From an uncultured Eubacteriales bacterium (GTDB taxonomy: Bacteria; Bacillota; Clostridia; Christensenellales; UBA1242), in contig CAJKVX010000030.1 in NCBI GenBank assembly GCA_905203455.1, positions 1-11,320 of the forward strand: a stretch of 11,320 nucleotides of DNA. The letters run 5' to 3'. Both the position numbers and the translations under genes were made by a program. A model generated the notes under the pieces. It saw only the letters and a list, made by a program, of their open reading frames with translations. It searched no databases and was not told where the DNA came from. Positions 1 through 6,452 of this stretch are shown here, one piece after another; within the stretch, counting starts at the first letter, position 1; every line of letters begins with the position of its first letter.

Positions 1-26
1 AAAAGCCATAGTGTTATGGCTTTTTT
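1..26. terminator. Intrinsic terminator hairpin at the window edge
   Basis: A perfect 10-bp inverted repeat, AAAAGCCATA at 1-10 and TATGGCTTTT at 15-24, encloses a GTGT loop and is followed by more T. On the plus strand it would end a gene lying before the window. Because the arms begin with A and end with T, it could also stop minus-strand transcription from tmcAL, about 205 nt after its stop codon. The flank on that side is outside the window. Confidence 0.75.
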
Positions 27-230
27 GTAACAAGATTTTAAATTAATGAGACATTGTTAGGTAATTGCTTGTAAAATTTGTTAAGTAAAGATATGTAAAT
101 TGTTTTTGAAAAATTTTGAAAAATACTGATATATAATATATAACTGCTTTTAAAAATTAGATATTTTTTGCTAAAATATTAAAGTTTAAGTTAAATCGAC
201 AAATGTTAAACTATTGATTTGAATTATGGG
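27..230. other. AT-rich spacer without a gene
   Basis: No coding region is supported here. A sigma-A-like pair, TTGAAA at 116-121 and TATAAC at 139-144 with a 17-nt spacer, points along the plus strand into the 3' end of convergent tmcAL. A 7-bp inverted repeat, AGTTTAA at 183-189 and TTAAACT at 206-212, lies just past the tmcAL stop. Both are weak in such AT-rich sequence and I assign no function. Confidence 0.3.
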
Positions 231-1412
231 TTAAATAAACAGGGTTCCAATTTTAAGGTCATTAAAGTGGGGAATGTTGGCAAAGTTGTTATAAATGTTT
301 GATGCAAGTAAATCTAAGGCTAAACTTGGACAATCAAATTTTTTGTAATCTTTGCTTGAAACAACAATGCGTGCTTTGCCACCATTAAGATATTTTAAGT
401 TGTTTTTTTCATTTTTTTTCATGCATAATAATTTTATGGTTGGGGGGCTTTTTGTTATTTGTTTTTGCAATTTTTTTGTAAAATTTAAAACAGAATAAAG
501 GGCAAGCCTTTTAAGTTTTGCCGTTCTGTAACGCTTGGTTTGGGCGCTAGTTATGAAATCTTCAATGCTTGTTGCACTTTGTGCGCATTTTTTAATTAAA
601 AATTCAATGCCCTCGCTGTAATCAAAAAGGGTGTTAAGGTGTTTTGTTGAAGAAAGTTTAAGTGTAAGCAAAACATATTTATAAAAGGCATCATAGTCAA
701 AATGTTGATTTGTTTTTAATGCTTCAAAGGTTTTTATTGGCACAACTTCTTTAACTTCATTGATGCTGCCGTTTTGCACAAGATTTCTTATTGCGCTTGC
801 CCCTAAAAATTTACCTTTTTGCTCATCACAGTTAAATCCATTGTCAGTTCTTTTTATTGTTAAAACTTCAATGTTTGACTTTTCTAAAATAATTGCCTTT
901 ATGTATTCAATAGCAAGAATGTTGTTAGGACCACTTAAAATTGAATCAATATTTAAATGTGGCAAAAATTGCTTTAAGGCTTTTGTTTGGGCATTGTTAT
1001 AATTTGCCCCTTGTTTAAGTTCATTTTTAATGGTGTCGTTAAAACTTTTTGGTGGGGTGGCTAAGAATGTTGCAATTTCTTTTAAAACTGAAATATCTCC
1101 GCATTCACTTCCAAAAACAATTTTAGATATGCAACCTAATGAGTCAAGGCATTTTATTGCCCCGTAAGCGAAGTTTTGAGCAGGGCTGATGGCGTGGGCA
1201 GTTGGCAGTTCTAAACAAAAACTGCACCCAGCGTCAATGCAAAGTTTGGCACGAGTGAACTTATCAAGAATTGCAGGCTCACCACGCTGAGTGAAATTTC
1301 CACTCATAATGGCAACAACATTAAGACCAGTAAGTTCTTTTGCTTCATCAATTAAGTATAAATGCCCGTTAGTTAGCGGGTTAAACTCGCAAATTATTCC
1401 ACAAAATTTCAT
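231..1412 (-). CDS. tmcAL: tRNA-Met cytidine acetate ligase TmcAL
   Basis: TmcAL (YlbM in Bacillus) makes N4-acetylcytidine at wobble position 34 of elongator tRNA-Met, activating acetate with ATP through an acetyl-adenylate. The 393-residue protein carries the nucleotidyltransferase signature GIICEFNPLTNGH at residues 5-17, MSGNFTQRGEPA at 36-47, GSECGD at 101-106, SGPNNILAIEYIKAI from 160 and ASAIR near 205, all typical of this family. Length is close to the usual 390-415. The start is supported by an AGGAG at 1418-1422 (minus strand), 5 nt before the ATG. It is transcribed away from pta-ackA. The neighbourhood (tmcAL, pta, ackA, DUF177, rpmF) is a recurrent one in Bacillota as I know it, and TmcAL consumes acetate, the product of AckA. 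Identification is firm. Confidence 0.95.
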   Translation of the reverse strand: MKFCGIICEFNPLTNGHLYLIDEAKELTGLNVVAIMSGNFTQRGEPAILDKFTRAKLCIDAGCSFCLELPTAHAISPAQNFAYGAIKCLDSLGCISKIVFGSECGDISVLKEIATFLATPPKSFNDTIKNELKQGANYNNAQTKALKQFLPHLNIDSILSGPNNILAIEYIKAIILEKSNIEVLTIKRTDNGFNCDEQKGKFLGASAIRNLVQNGSINEVKEVVPIKTFEALKTNQHFDYDAFYKYVLLTLKLSSTKHLNTLFDYSEGIEFLIKKCAQSATSIEDFITSAQTKRYRTAKLKRLALYSVLNFTKKLQKQITKSPPTIKLLCMKKNEKNNLKYLNGGKARIVVSSKDYKKFDCPSLALDLLASNIYNNFANIPHFNDLKIGTLFI

Positions 1413-1449
1413 AAAAACTCCTAAAATGTTTGAACTAAGAAATAATTAA

Positions 1450-1490
1450 TTGTATACTTTGTTTGAAGTATTTTATCAAATTAATAATAA
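1450..1490 (+). promoter_or_regulatory. Possible pta promoter region
   Basis: Two weak sigma-A candidates face pta: TTGTAT at 1450-1455 with TTATCA at 1473-1478 (17-nt spacer), and TTGAAG at 1463-1468 with TAATAA at 1485-1490 (16-nt spacer). Neither is close to consensus, and the second would leave a leader of only about 13 nt. A promoter is expected here because pta is the first gene of its direction. Confidence 0.35.
1451..1479 (-). promoter_or_regulatory. Predicted promoter of tmcAL
   Basis: On the minus strand, TTGATA (1479-1474) and TATACA (1456-1451) are separated by exactly 17 nt, about 38 nt before the tmcAL start. It overlaps the region that must also hold the pta promoter, so the two divergent promoters may compete. 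Predicted from sequence only. Confidence 0.5.
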
Positions 1491-1509
1491 AAAAACAAGT
1501 GGGGTTATA

Positions 1510-2523
1510 ATGAAAGGAAATGTATCAGTTTTAGACAATTTAATTTTAAGGGCAAAAGGCTCAAACAAAACTATTGTGTTGCCTGAGGGTGAAGAAAAAA
1601 GAGTAATTGATGCTGCAATTCTTGCAACAGAAAGTGATGTTTGCAAAGTGGTGCTTATTGGAAGGGAAAGGGTTATAAAAAAACAGATTCCAGAAAAAAT
1701 AAAAAACAAAATTGAAGTTGTTGAAATTGAAAAAAGTAAAGAAAAATTAGTTCGCTATGCTTCAAGACTTTATGACCTTAGAAAGCACAAAGGGTTAACT
1801 CTACAACAGGCAGAAGAACAGGTAAAACTGCCAATAGTTTTTGGCACAGTTATGGTTGAACTTGGTGAGGCTGATGGATTGGTTGCGGGAATTGTTACCC
1901 ACACGGCTGATGTTATTAAACCTGCGTTTCAAATAATAAAAAGCAAAAACCAAAACAGCAAAGTTTCAAGCATAATGATAATGCAAATGCCAAATGGTTC
2001 ACCTTATGGTGAAAATGGGGTGTTAGTTTTTGCCGATTGCGGAATTATTCCTTATCCAGACAGTGCAGATTTAGCCTCAATTGCAATTGATTCAGCAAGG
2101 TCTGCAAAGGTGTTTTGTGGCATTGACCCAAAGGTTGCACTTTTAAGTTATTCAACAAAAAGCCCACAAGACCAAAAAGATGAAAATATAATCAAAATTA
2201 AACAGGCAGTAAGCCTTTCAAAAAAACTTGAACCGAATTTGGTTATTGATGGAGAGGTTCAGGCTGATGCTGCCATTGTTCCAGAAGTTTCTAAACTTAA
2301 ATGCAAAGATTCAGTTTTAAAGGGCAGGGCAAATGTGTTGGTGTTTCCTGACCTTGCAAGTGCAAACATTGCATACAAACTTGTTCAAAGAATTGCAAAT
2401 ATTGAGGCATTTGGCCCAATTTTGCAGGGTTTGAATAAACCAGTTAACGACGTGTCAAGGGGAGCAACTTCACAAGAAATGTTTAGAGTTATTGCAATTA
2501 CCGTGTTGCAATCACAAAATTAG
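1510..2523 (+). CDS. pta: Phosphate acetyltransferase
   Basis: Pta converts acetyl-CoA and phosphate to acetyl phosphate and CoA, the first step of fermentative acetate and ATP formation in the cytoplasm. The 337-residue product has the family's IVLPEGEEKRVIDAA near the N-terminus, the ADGLVAGIVTHTADVIKPA segment, IDGEVQADAAIVPEV, RANVLVFPDLASANIAYKL, and the C-terminal GPILQGLNKPVNDVSRG stretch. This is the short class (about 320-340 residues), without the N-terminal regulatory domains of enterobacterial Pta. I start it at ATG 1510, preceded by a purine-rich GTGGGG at 1499-1504. The frame stays open back to a TTG at 1450, but the extra 20 residues do not resemble the family and no ribosome site precedes that TTG. 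It sits 47 nt upstream of ackA. Confidence 0.93.
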   Translation: MKGNVSVLDNLILRAKGSNKTIVLPEGEEKRVIDAAILATESDVCKVVLIGRERVIKKQIPEKIKNKIEVVEIEKSKEKLVRYASRLYDLRKHKGLTLQQAEEQVKLPIVFGTVMVELGEADGLVAGIVTHTADVIKPAFQIIKSKNQNSKVSSIMIMQMPNGSPYGENGVLVFADCGIIPYPDSADLASIAIDSARSAKVFCGIDPKVALLSYSTKSPQDQKDENIIKIKQAVSLSKKLEPNLVIDGEVQADAAIVPEVSKLKCKDSVLKGRANVLVFPDLASANIAYKLVQRIANIEAFGPILQGLNKPVNDVSRGATSQEMFRVIAITVLQSQN

Positions 2524-2534
2524 TGTGGTATATT
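2506..2534 (+). promoter_or_regulatory. Possible internal promoter for ackA
   Basis: TTGCAA at 2506-2511 and TATATT at 2529-2534 are separated by 17 nt. They straddle the pta stop codon and could give ackA its own start site near 2541, in addition to readthrough from pta. Sequence-based prediction only. Confidence 0.4.
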
Positions 2535-2550
2535 ATTAGGGTATTTTAGT

Positions 2551-2570
2551 AAGGAGAAGATGATTTAGAT
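2551..2570 (+). promoter_or_regulatory. ackA ribosome site with a two-codon ORF inside
   Basis: The strong AAGGAG at 2551-2556 is 14 nt from the ackA ATG, longer than usual. Between them is a complete minimal reading frame, ATG ATT TAG (2560-2568), in a different frame and ending 2 nt before the ackA start. Its ATG is only 3 nt from the AAGGAG, so it may be used poorly or not at all. Confidence 0.5.
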
Positions 2571-3788
2571 ATGAAAGTTTTAGTTGTAAATTCAGGCAGT
2601 TCATCAGTTAAATATCAACTGATAGACATGGAAAATGAAGAAGTTTTAGCAAAAGGCTTGTGTGAAAGAATTGGAATTGATGGCATTTTTACACATAAGT
2701 GGAAGGGAAACAAAAAGGTGGTAAATGTTGATTTGCCAAACCACACAGTTGCAATGGAGCATGTTTTAAACGCACTTGTTGACAAAAAAACAGGCGTTAT
2801 TTCAAGCCTTAATGAAATTGATGCCGTTGGAAACAGAATTGTGCAGGGTGGTGCAATTTTCACAAAAAGCACAATTGTTGACAGCAAAGTTATTGAAGAT
2901 ATCAGGGGGTTAACACCTCTTGCTCCGCTTCATCAACCTGCTCACATTGCGGGAATTGAGGCATGTTTGAAATTGCTTCCAAAAACTCCACAAGTGGTTG
3001 TGTTTGACACTGTTTTTCACACAAGCACAATGCCAGATTATGCTTATAGATATGCTGTTGATGAAAAAGCATATAAAGAATGGGGAGTAAGAAAATATGG
3101 TTTTCATGGCTCTTCACATAAATATGTTTCACAGGTTTTAGAGCAAAAGTTTGGAAGAAAGGGTAAATTTATTATCTGCCACATTGGAAATGGTTCTTCA
3201 CTTTGCGCAGTTAAAGATGGTAAGTGCCAAGACACTTCAATGGGTTTTACCCCACTTGAAGGGTTGATGATGGGTTCAAGGTCAGGGGACATTGACCCAA
3301 CAGTTGTTGACACTTTCTGCAAAAACACAGGCAAAAGCACCGAAGAAGCCACAACTTGGCTTAACAAAAAGTGTGGGCTTTTGGGGGTTAGTGGCGTTAG
3401 TGAAGATATGCGAGATGTTGAAAAAATTGCTTTTAGCAATGAGCAGAGCGAAAGGGCAGAAAATTGCAGACTTGCTTTAAAAATGTATATGTATAGAGTT
3501 AAAAAATACATTGGCAGTTACATGGCAGTTTTAAATGGTGTTGATGCCATTGCGTTTACTGCTGGTGTTGGCGAAAATGGATATGAATTCAGGGAAGGCG
3601 TAATTGAAGGGCTTGAAAACCTTGGCATTGTTATTGATAAAGAGAAAAACAAAAATGCTAAGCGTGGCGAGTTTGCTGAAATTGAGGCAAGTGAAAGCAA
3701 AACAAAAATCTATGTTATTCCAACAAATGAAGAAATCATGATTGCAAGAGAAACCGTTGAAGTTTTGAAAAACGCAAAGAATGGTTAA
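2571..3788 (+). CDS. ackA: Acetate kinase
   Basis: AckA transfers the phosphate of acetyl phosphate to ADP, giving acetate and ATP; with Pta it forms the substrate-level phosphorylation branch. The 405 residues match the usual 395-405. Visible signatures are VVNSGSSSVKY at the N-terminus, LAPLHQP around 118-122, FDTVFH (145-150), YGFHGSSH (176-183), HIGNGSS (204-210), LEGLMMGSRSGDIDP (229-243), FTAGVGEN (329-336) and IPTNEE near the C-terminus. The catalytic counterparts Arg89, His121, Asp146, His179, Asn207 and Arg237 are present. One oddity is that the very conserved GHRVVHGG motif reads GNRIVQGG (87-94): both histidines are replaced while the substrate-binding arginine is kept. Fold and function call are firm; the effect of the substitutions is unknown. 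Confidence 0.96.
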   Translation: MKVLVVNSGSSSVKYQLIDMENEEVLAKGLCERIGIDGIFTHKWKGNKKVVNVDLPNHTVAMEHVLNALVDKKTGVISSLNEIDAVGNRIVQGGAIFTKSTIVDSKVIEDIRGLTPLAPLHQPAHIAGIEACLKLLPKTPQVVVFDTVFHTSTMPDYAYRYAVDEKAYKEWGVRKYGFHGSSHKYVSQVLEQKFGRKGKFIICHIGNGSSLCAVKDGKCQDTSMGFTPLEGLMMGSRSGDIDPTVVDTFCKNTGKSTEEATTWLNKKCGLLGVSGVSEDMRDVEKIAFSNEQSERAENCRLALKMYMYRVKKYIGSYMAVLNGVDAIAFTAGVGENGYEFREGVIEGLENLGIVIDKEKNKNAKRGEFAEIEASESKTKIYVIPTNEEIMIARETVEVLKNAKNG

Positions 3789-3802
3789 AATATAAAAAAT
3801 AA

Positions 3803-3831
3803 TTGACAAATTGAAAAAGGCATTATATAAT
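3803..3831 (+). promoter_or_regulatory. Consensus sigma-A promoter overlapping the DUF177 start codon
   Basis: TTGACA at 3803-3808 and TATAAT at 3826-3831 are both perfect consensus, with a 17-nt spacer. The -10 box includes the first two bases of the ATG at 3830, so a transcript from it (start near 3838) would lack that codon. It may serve mainly rpmF, or a shorter form of the DUF177 protein. Confidence 0.75.
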
Positions 3832-4345
3832 GAAACACGCAAACTATAACCAAACTAATTTGTTTGATTTAACGCAAGTTTTGGCAAACCCGAATGAAAA
3901 ATTTAAGGTTTCATTTGAGTTTATGCCACAGCAAAGCCTTGTGGGCAATAATCCATATAAGTTTGTGGGGGCGGGGCAGTTTTCAGGCTATTTCTGGCTT
4001 GATGAACAGTTGCACCTTCAAGGCACGGTTATTGTTCCAACACAATTTGTTTGTTCAAGGTGCGGGGCAAAGTTTGAACAAAACTTGTTTGTTGAAGTTA
4101 ACGAAGTTTTAACTGACAACAATGCTGATGATGAACATTTTAGTTACACGGGCAACAAAATTGATTTAGATGATTTAGTTGCTCAAATTATTGCAAGCAA
4201 TATACCATCACAAGCATTATGCAAAGAAGATTGTTTGGGGGTGTGCCAATATTGTGGCGTTAACCTAAACGAGCAAAAGTGTAATTGTGATAAAAAACTT
4301 AGGGGGAACAATCCCTTTGCAAGTTTGATGGATAAATTTAATTAG
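3830..4345 (+). CDS. DUF177 / YceD family protein
   Basis: DUF177 (YceD; YlbN in Bacillus) proteins are encoded directly before rpmF in most bacteria and are linked to 23S rRNA or ribosome biogenesis; no precise reaction is agreed. This 171-residue protein has the expected FDLTQVL at the N-terminus, a first pair CSRC at 75-78, and the C-terminal cysteine cluster at 131, 135, 139, 142, 151 and 153 in the LCKEDCLGVC..CGVNLNEQKCNC region, typical of Bacillota and probably metal-binding. The start is uncertain. ATG 3830 has a weak AAAAGG 9 nt before it, but it lies inside the -10 box of a consensus promoter. A TTG at 3860 would begin the protein at the conserved FDLTQ, but it has no ribosome site. 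The stop overlaps the rpmF AGGAGG. Confidence 0.88.
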   Translation: MKHANYNQTNLFDLTQVLANPNEKFKVSFEFMPQQSLVGNNPYKFVGAGQFSGYFWLDEQLHLQGTVIVPTQFVCSRCGAKFEQNLFVEVNEVLTDNNADDEHFSYTGNKIDLDDLVAQIIASNIPSQALCKEDCLGVCQYCGVNLNEQKCNCDKKLRGNNPFASLMDKFN

Positions 4346-4357
4346 GAGGAAATTGAA

Positions 4358-4558
4358 ATGGCAGTACCTAAGTGTAAAGTTTCAAAAAGCAAAGGAAGAA
4401 GCAGAGTTGCTAATTGGAAGGCAAGCGCTCCAACACTTGTTGAGTGTCCAAATTGTCATGAAAAGAAATCTGCTCATGCTGTTTGCCCTAACTGTGGATA
4501 CTATAACGGCGAAAAGAAAGCATTAGTTAAAGCAGACAAGAAAAAACAATCAAAATAA
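4358..4558 (+). CDS. rpmF: 50S ribosomal protein L32
   Basis: L32 is a small protein of the large ribosomal subunit. The 66-residue sequence opens with MAVPKCKVSKSKGRSR, has the ANWKASAPTLVECPNC core, and ends in a lysine-rich tail. Four cysteines at 30, 33, 43 and 46 form two CxxC knuckles, so this is the zinc-binding form rather than the cysteine-free paralogue that some bacteria induce under zinc limitation. AGGAGG at 4344-4349 is 8 nt before the ATG and overlaps the stop of the DUF177 gene, so the two genes are probably co-transcribed. The plsX and fatty-acid genes that often follow rpmF are absent; a terminator and convergent cmk come next. Confidence 0.97.
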   Translation: MAVPKCKVSKSKGRSRVANWKASAPTLVECPNCHEKKSAHAVCPNCGYYNGEKKALVKADKKKQSK

Positions 4559-4572
4559 ATTTATTTAACTTT

Positions 4573-4605
4573 AAGAGCAAGAGAAATCTTGTTCTTTTTG
4601 TTTTA
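4573..4605 (+). terminator. Terminator after rpmF
   Basis: AGAGCAAGA (4574-4582) pairs with TCTTGTTCT (4587-4595) through nine pairs with one G-U, closed by a GAAA tetraloop and followed by TTTT G TTTT. This is a clear intrinsic terminator for the DUF177-rpmF unit. Confidence 0.88.
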
Positions 4606-4638
4606 ACCTTATCTGAGAAGAAATTTTTAAAAAACAAT

Positions 4639-4667
4639 AAAAAAGCACTTTTTTATGAGTGCTTTTT
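4639..4667. terminator. Bidirectional terminator between rpmF and cmk
   Basis: AAAAAGCACT (4640-4649) and AGTGCTTTTT (4658-4667) form a 10-bp stem with an 8-nt loop. On the minus strand the stem is followed by a T-rich run, so it should end cmk. The cmk stop codon (4655-4653) lies within the loop and the last sense codons form one arm. It can also act as a second stop for rpmF transcripts. Confidence 0.8.
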
Positions 4668-5330
4668 AATTAGTTGTTCAACCTGCCTGATAAGTTCTGC
4701 TGTTGATTCTTGTTCGTTTATATTAGTAGTGTCAAATATTAATGCACCATCTGGTATGGTAAGAGGAGAAATTTTTCGGGTTGAATCTTCTCGGTCACGC
4801 TCTTCAAGTTCGGCTTTAATTTGGTCAATGCTTAAATTTTTACCAAGTTTTAAATAATCTTTTTGCCTGCGCCTTGCGCGTTCGTCAATTTGAGCAGTTA
4901 TAAAAATCTTTAAATCTGCGTTAGGAAAAACCACACTACCAATATCTCTGCCTTCAACAACAACATTTTTACACTTTTTTGCAAAGTCATGTTGAAGTTT
5001 TTGGGCGTAATCTCTTAATTGTTTAATAGGGGAGATTTTTGAAACAACAGCAGTAACCTCAGGCGTTCTAAGTTCTTGTGTAACAACCTTGCCATCAAGA
5101 ACAATTACGCCCTCGCCATCAACATTTTCAATATTAATTTGGGTGTTGTTTAAAATGATGTTTGTTACACTTTTTTTATTAGGTGAAGAAATGTTTTGCT
5201 CTAAACATTTTAGTGCAAAAGCCCTGTAAATTGAACCAGAATTAAGGTAAGCAAACCCTAAATGCTTTGCAAGTTTTTTGCATAAAGATGATTTTCCTGA
5301 ACCACTGGTTCCGTCAACGGCTATTATCAT
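4653..5330 (-). CDS. cmk: Cytidylate kinase (CMP/dCMP kinase)
   Basis: Cmk phosphorylates CMP or dCMP with ATP to the diphosphate, for pyrimidine salvage and recycling. The 225 residues match the family length. The Walker A loop GTSGSGKSS is at 7-15, NSGSIYRA at 30-37 corresponds to the usual DTGAMYRA, VEGRDIGSVVFPNADLKIF runs from 125 to 143, and RDREDSTRKISPL from 178 holds the conserved arginines and aspartates of the nucleoside-binding region. The change of the usual DTG to NSG at 30-32 is notable but conservative. The minus-strand start ATG (5330) follows an AGGTGG about 4 nt upstream. It stands alone, convergent with rpmF and divergent from the Mrr-like gene; the ispH or rpsA genes often found beside cmk are not here. 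Confidence 0.94.
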   Translation of the reverse strand: MIIAVDGTSGSGKSSLCKKLAKHLGFAYLNSGSIYRAFALKCLEQNISSPNKKSVTNIILNNTQINIENVDGEGVIVLDGKVVTQELRTPEVTAVVSKISPIKQLRDYAQKLQHDFAKKCKNVVVEGRDIGSVVFPNADLKIFITAQIDERARRRQKDYLKLGKNLSIDQIKAELEERDREDSTRKISPLTIPDGALIFDTTNINEQESTAELIRQVEQLIKKHS

Positions 5331-5345
5331 TTGTCCACCTACTTT

Positions 5346-5374
5346 ATAATATTCATTTTTCTTTAGTAGTGTAA
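5346..5374 (-). promoter_or_regulatory. Predicted promoter of cmk
   Basis: On the minus strand, TTACAC (5374-5369) and TATTAT (5351-5346) are 17 nt apart, just upstream of the cmk ribosome site. The short leader fits a simple sigma-A promoter. Confidence 0.5.
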
Positions 5375-5420
5375 CATATCTGCAAAAATTATGTAAAGTT
5401 AAATTTGGTGCTATTTTATT

Positions 5421-5448
5421 TTGATTTTAATTTAAATTGTTTTAAAAT
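5421..5448 (+). promoter_or_regulatory. Possible promoter of the Mrr-like gene
   Basis: TTGATT at 5421-5426 and TAAAAT at 5443-5448, with a 16-nt spacer, lie just before the AGAGGA ribosome site of the gene at 5464. The match is moderate. Confidence 0.35.
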
Positions 5449-5463
5449 AAACAAGAGGAACTT

Positions 5464-6081
5464 ATGGCAAATAAAAAACCAAATTTTTTTGTTAGAATAA
5501 TTTGTTTTGTTTTGTTTGTTGTTCTGTTGCCTGTTTTTCTTATTTATTTAATAATTAGGGCAATTTATAAGCATGCCAAATTCAAAAAATGGAAAAAACA
5601 GGGAGAGACGGGCAGAAAACTCATTCTTTCTAGCGACATCACAACAATTGACCTTATGGAAGGGTATGAGTTTGAAGAGTATTTAAAAAGTTTGTTTTTT
5701 TATGATGACTGGGCAGTTGAAGTAACAAAAAAAAGCAGAGATTACGGTGCAGACCTAATTCTTGTTCGTGGACAGGACAAAATTGTTGTTCAGGCAAAAA
5801 GATACAACAAAACTGTTGGAAGCAAGTGCGTGGCTGAAATTGTTGGGGCAATGAAGCACTACAATGCCACTGAGGGGTGGGTTGTAACAAACTCCCACTT
5901 TTCAAGTCAGGCTGAAACTCTTGCAAAAGACAACCAAGTAAGACTGATTGACAGGGAAGAACTTATGGAAATGTCAAGGCAGGTTTGTGAAAAATTAAGA
6001 ATAAACAATAACACTGGTGAAGTTGCCTATATGTCTGCATATAATGGCGGCTCTGTTGAGGGTAACAGTTTCCGCATTTAA
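5464..6081 (+). CDS. Membrane-anchored Mrr-type restriction endonuclease-fold protein
   Basis: A 205-residue protein in two parts. Residues about 10-35 form one hydrophobic membrane segment, preceded and followed by lysines and arginines, which predicts a cytoplasmic C-terminal domain. Residues about 62-165 resemble the Mrr_cat domain of the PD-(D/E)xK nuclease superfamily: MEGYEFEEYLKSLF with the acidic helix at 65-78, then DYGADLIL (93-100) and IVVQAKRY (107-114). These give the catalytic set of a helix glutamate, Asp97 and the Q-x-K pair at 110-112. The motifs look intact, so nuclease activity is plausible. Similar membrane-tethered Mrr proteins occur singly in many Bacillota, with roles in modified-DNA restriction or DNA turnover not established. 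No methyltransferase or other restriction gene is nearby. Start: ATG 5464 follows AGAGGA by 5 nt. Confidence 0.8.
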   Translation: MANKKPNFFVRIICFVLFVVLLPVFLIYLIIRAIYKHAKFKKWKKQGETGRKLILSSDITTIDLMEGYEFEEYLKSLFFYDDWAVEVTKKSRDYGADLILVRGQDKIVVQAKRYNKTVGSKCVAEIVGAMKHYNATEGWVVTNSHFSSQAETLAKDNQVRLIDREELMEMSRQVCEKLRINNNTGEVAYMSAYNGGSVEGNSFRI

Positions 6082-6337
6082 AAAGGCTAATAGTTTGCAC
6101 TTTTATGTTTTTAAAGGTTTACACATTAATTGTTTAAAAGGATTGAAGGTTTGCACTTTTTTGTTTAACTTGAAACGATATTTAACACAAAATTAGAAGG
6201 GTTGTTTAATGTTTTCATCGTTTAAGCATTTATATTATTAGTGTTAATATGGTTGAATTAAATTGATATTGAAGTTAAAGTAATTAAAAAGGTGGCGGAT
6301 AAAATTTTTAGAGATTTTTGCAAAAAAATAAGTTTTT
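6082..6337. other. Gene-free stretch with three imperfect repeats
   Basis: No supported reading frame. Three related segments of about 24 nt, at 6091-6115, 6113-6138 and 6145-6168, share the pattern GTTT(G/A)CAC, then a T/A-rich run, then TGTTT. The first and last share an exact 12-mer, GTTTGCACTTTT. A long-loop inverted repeat follows: CTTGAAACGAT at 6169-6179 and ATCGTTTAAG at 6217-6226, with one bulged base. The stretch ends in the terminator at 6338. It could be a long 3' untranslated region of the Mrr-like gene or a separate small RNA. I saw no convincing internal promoter. Confidence 0.35.
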
Positions 6338-6366
6338 GGCACTAACCAAGGGGAAGTGCCTTTTTT
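6338..6366 (+). terminator. Terminator before the YtxC-like gene
   Basis: GGCACT (6338-6343) pairs with AGTGCC (6355-6360), followed by six T. It lies about 257 nt after the stop of the Mrr-like gene, so a long untranslated or non-coding transcript precedes it. Confidence 0.8.
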
Positions 6367-6452
6367 ATTTAAAATTTTGATTAAATCTGATTTTGATTTC
6401 ATATACTACCAATAAGCCAAAAACTAAACAAAAAAGAGGTAGTGCTTTTTAG

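Noticed and set aside
1450..1509. TTG-initiated extension of pta by 20 codons
   Set aside because: No ribosome site before the TTG, the extra residues do not resemble Pta, and the segment overlaps the divergent promoter region.
1506..1511. TATAAT overlapping the pta ATG, like the case at 3826
   Set aside because: No -35 box at the proper distance (1483-1488 reads AATAAT), so it is not a credible promoter.
3104..3511. Minus-strand open frame of 135 codons inside ackA
   Set aside because: It is a shadow of a strongly conserved gene, with no ribosome site or recognisable motif.
6091..6168. Repeats considered as a CRISPR array
   Set aside because: Only three degenerate copies with unequal, very short spacing; no spacers of regular length and no cas genes.
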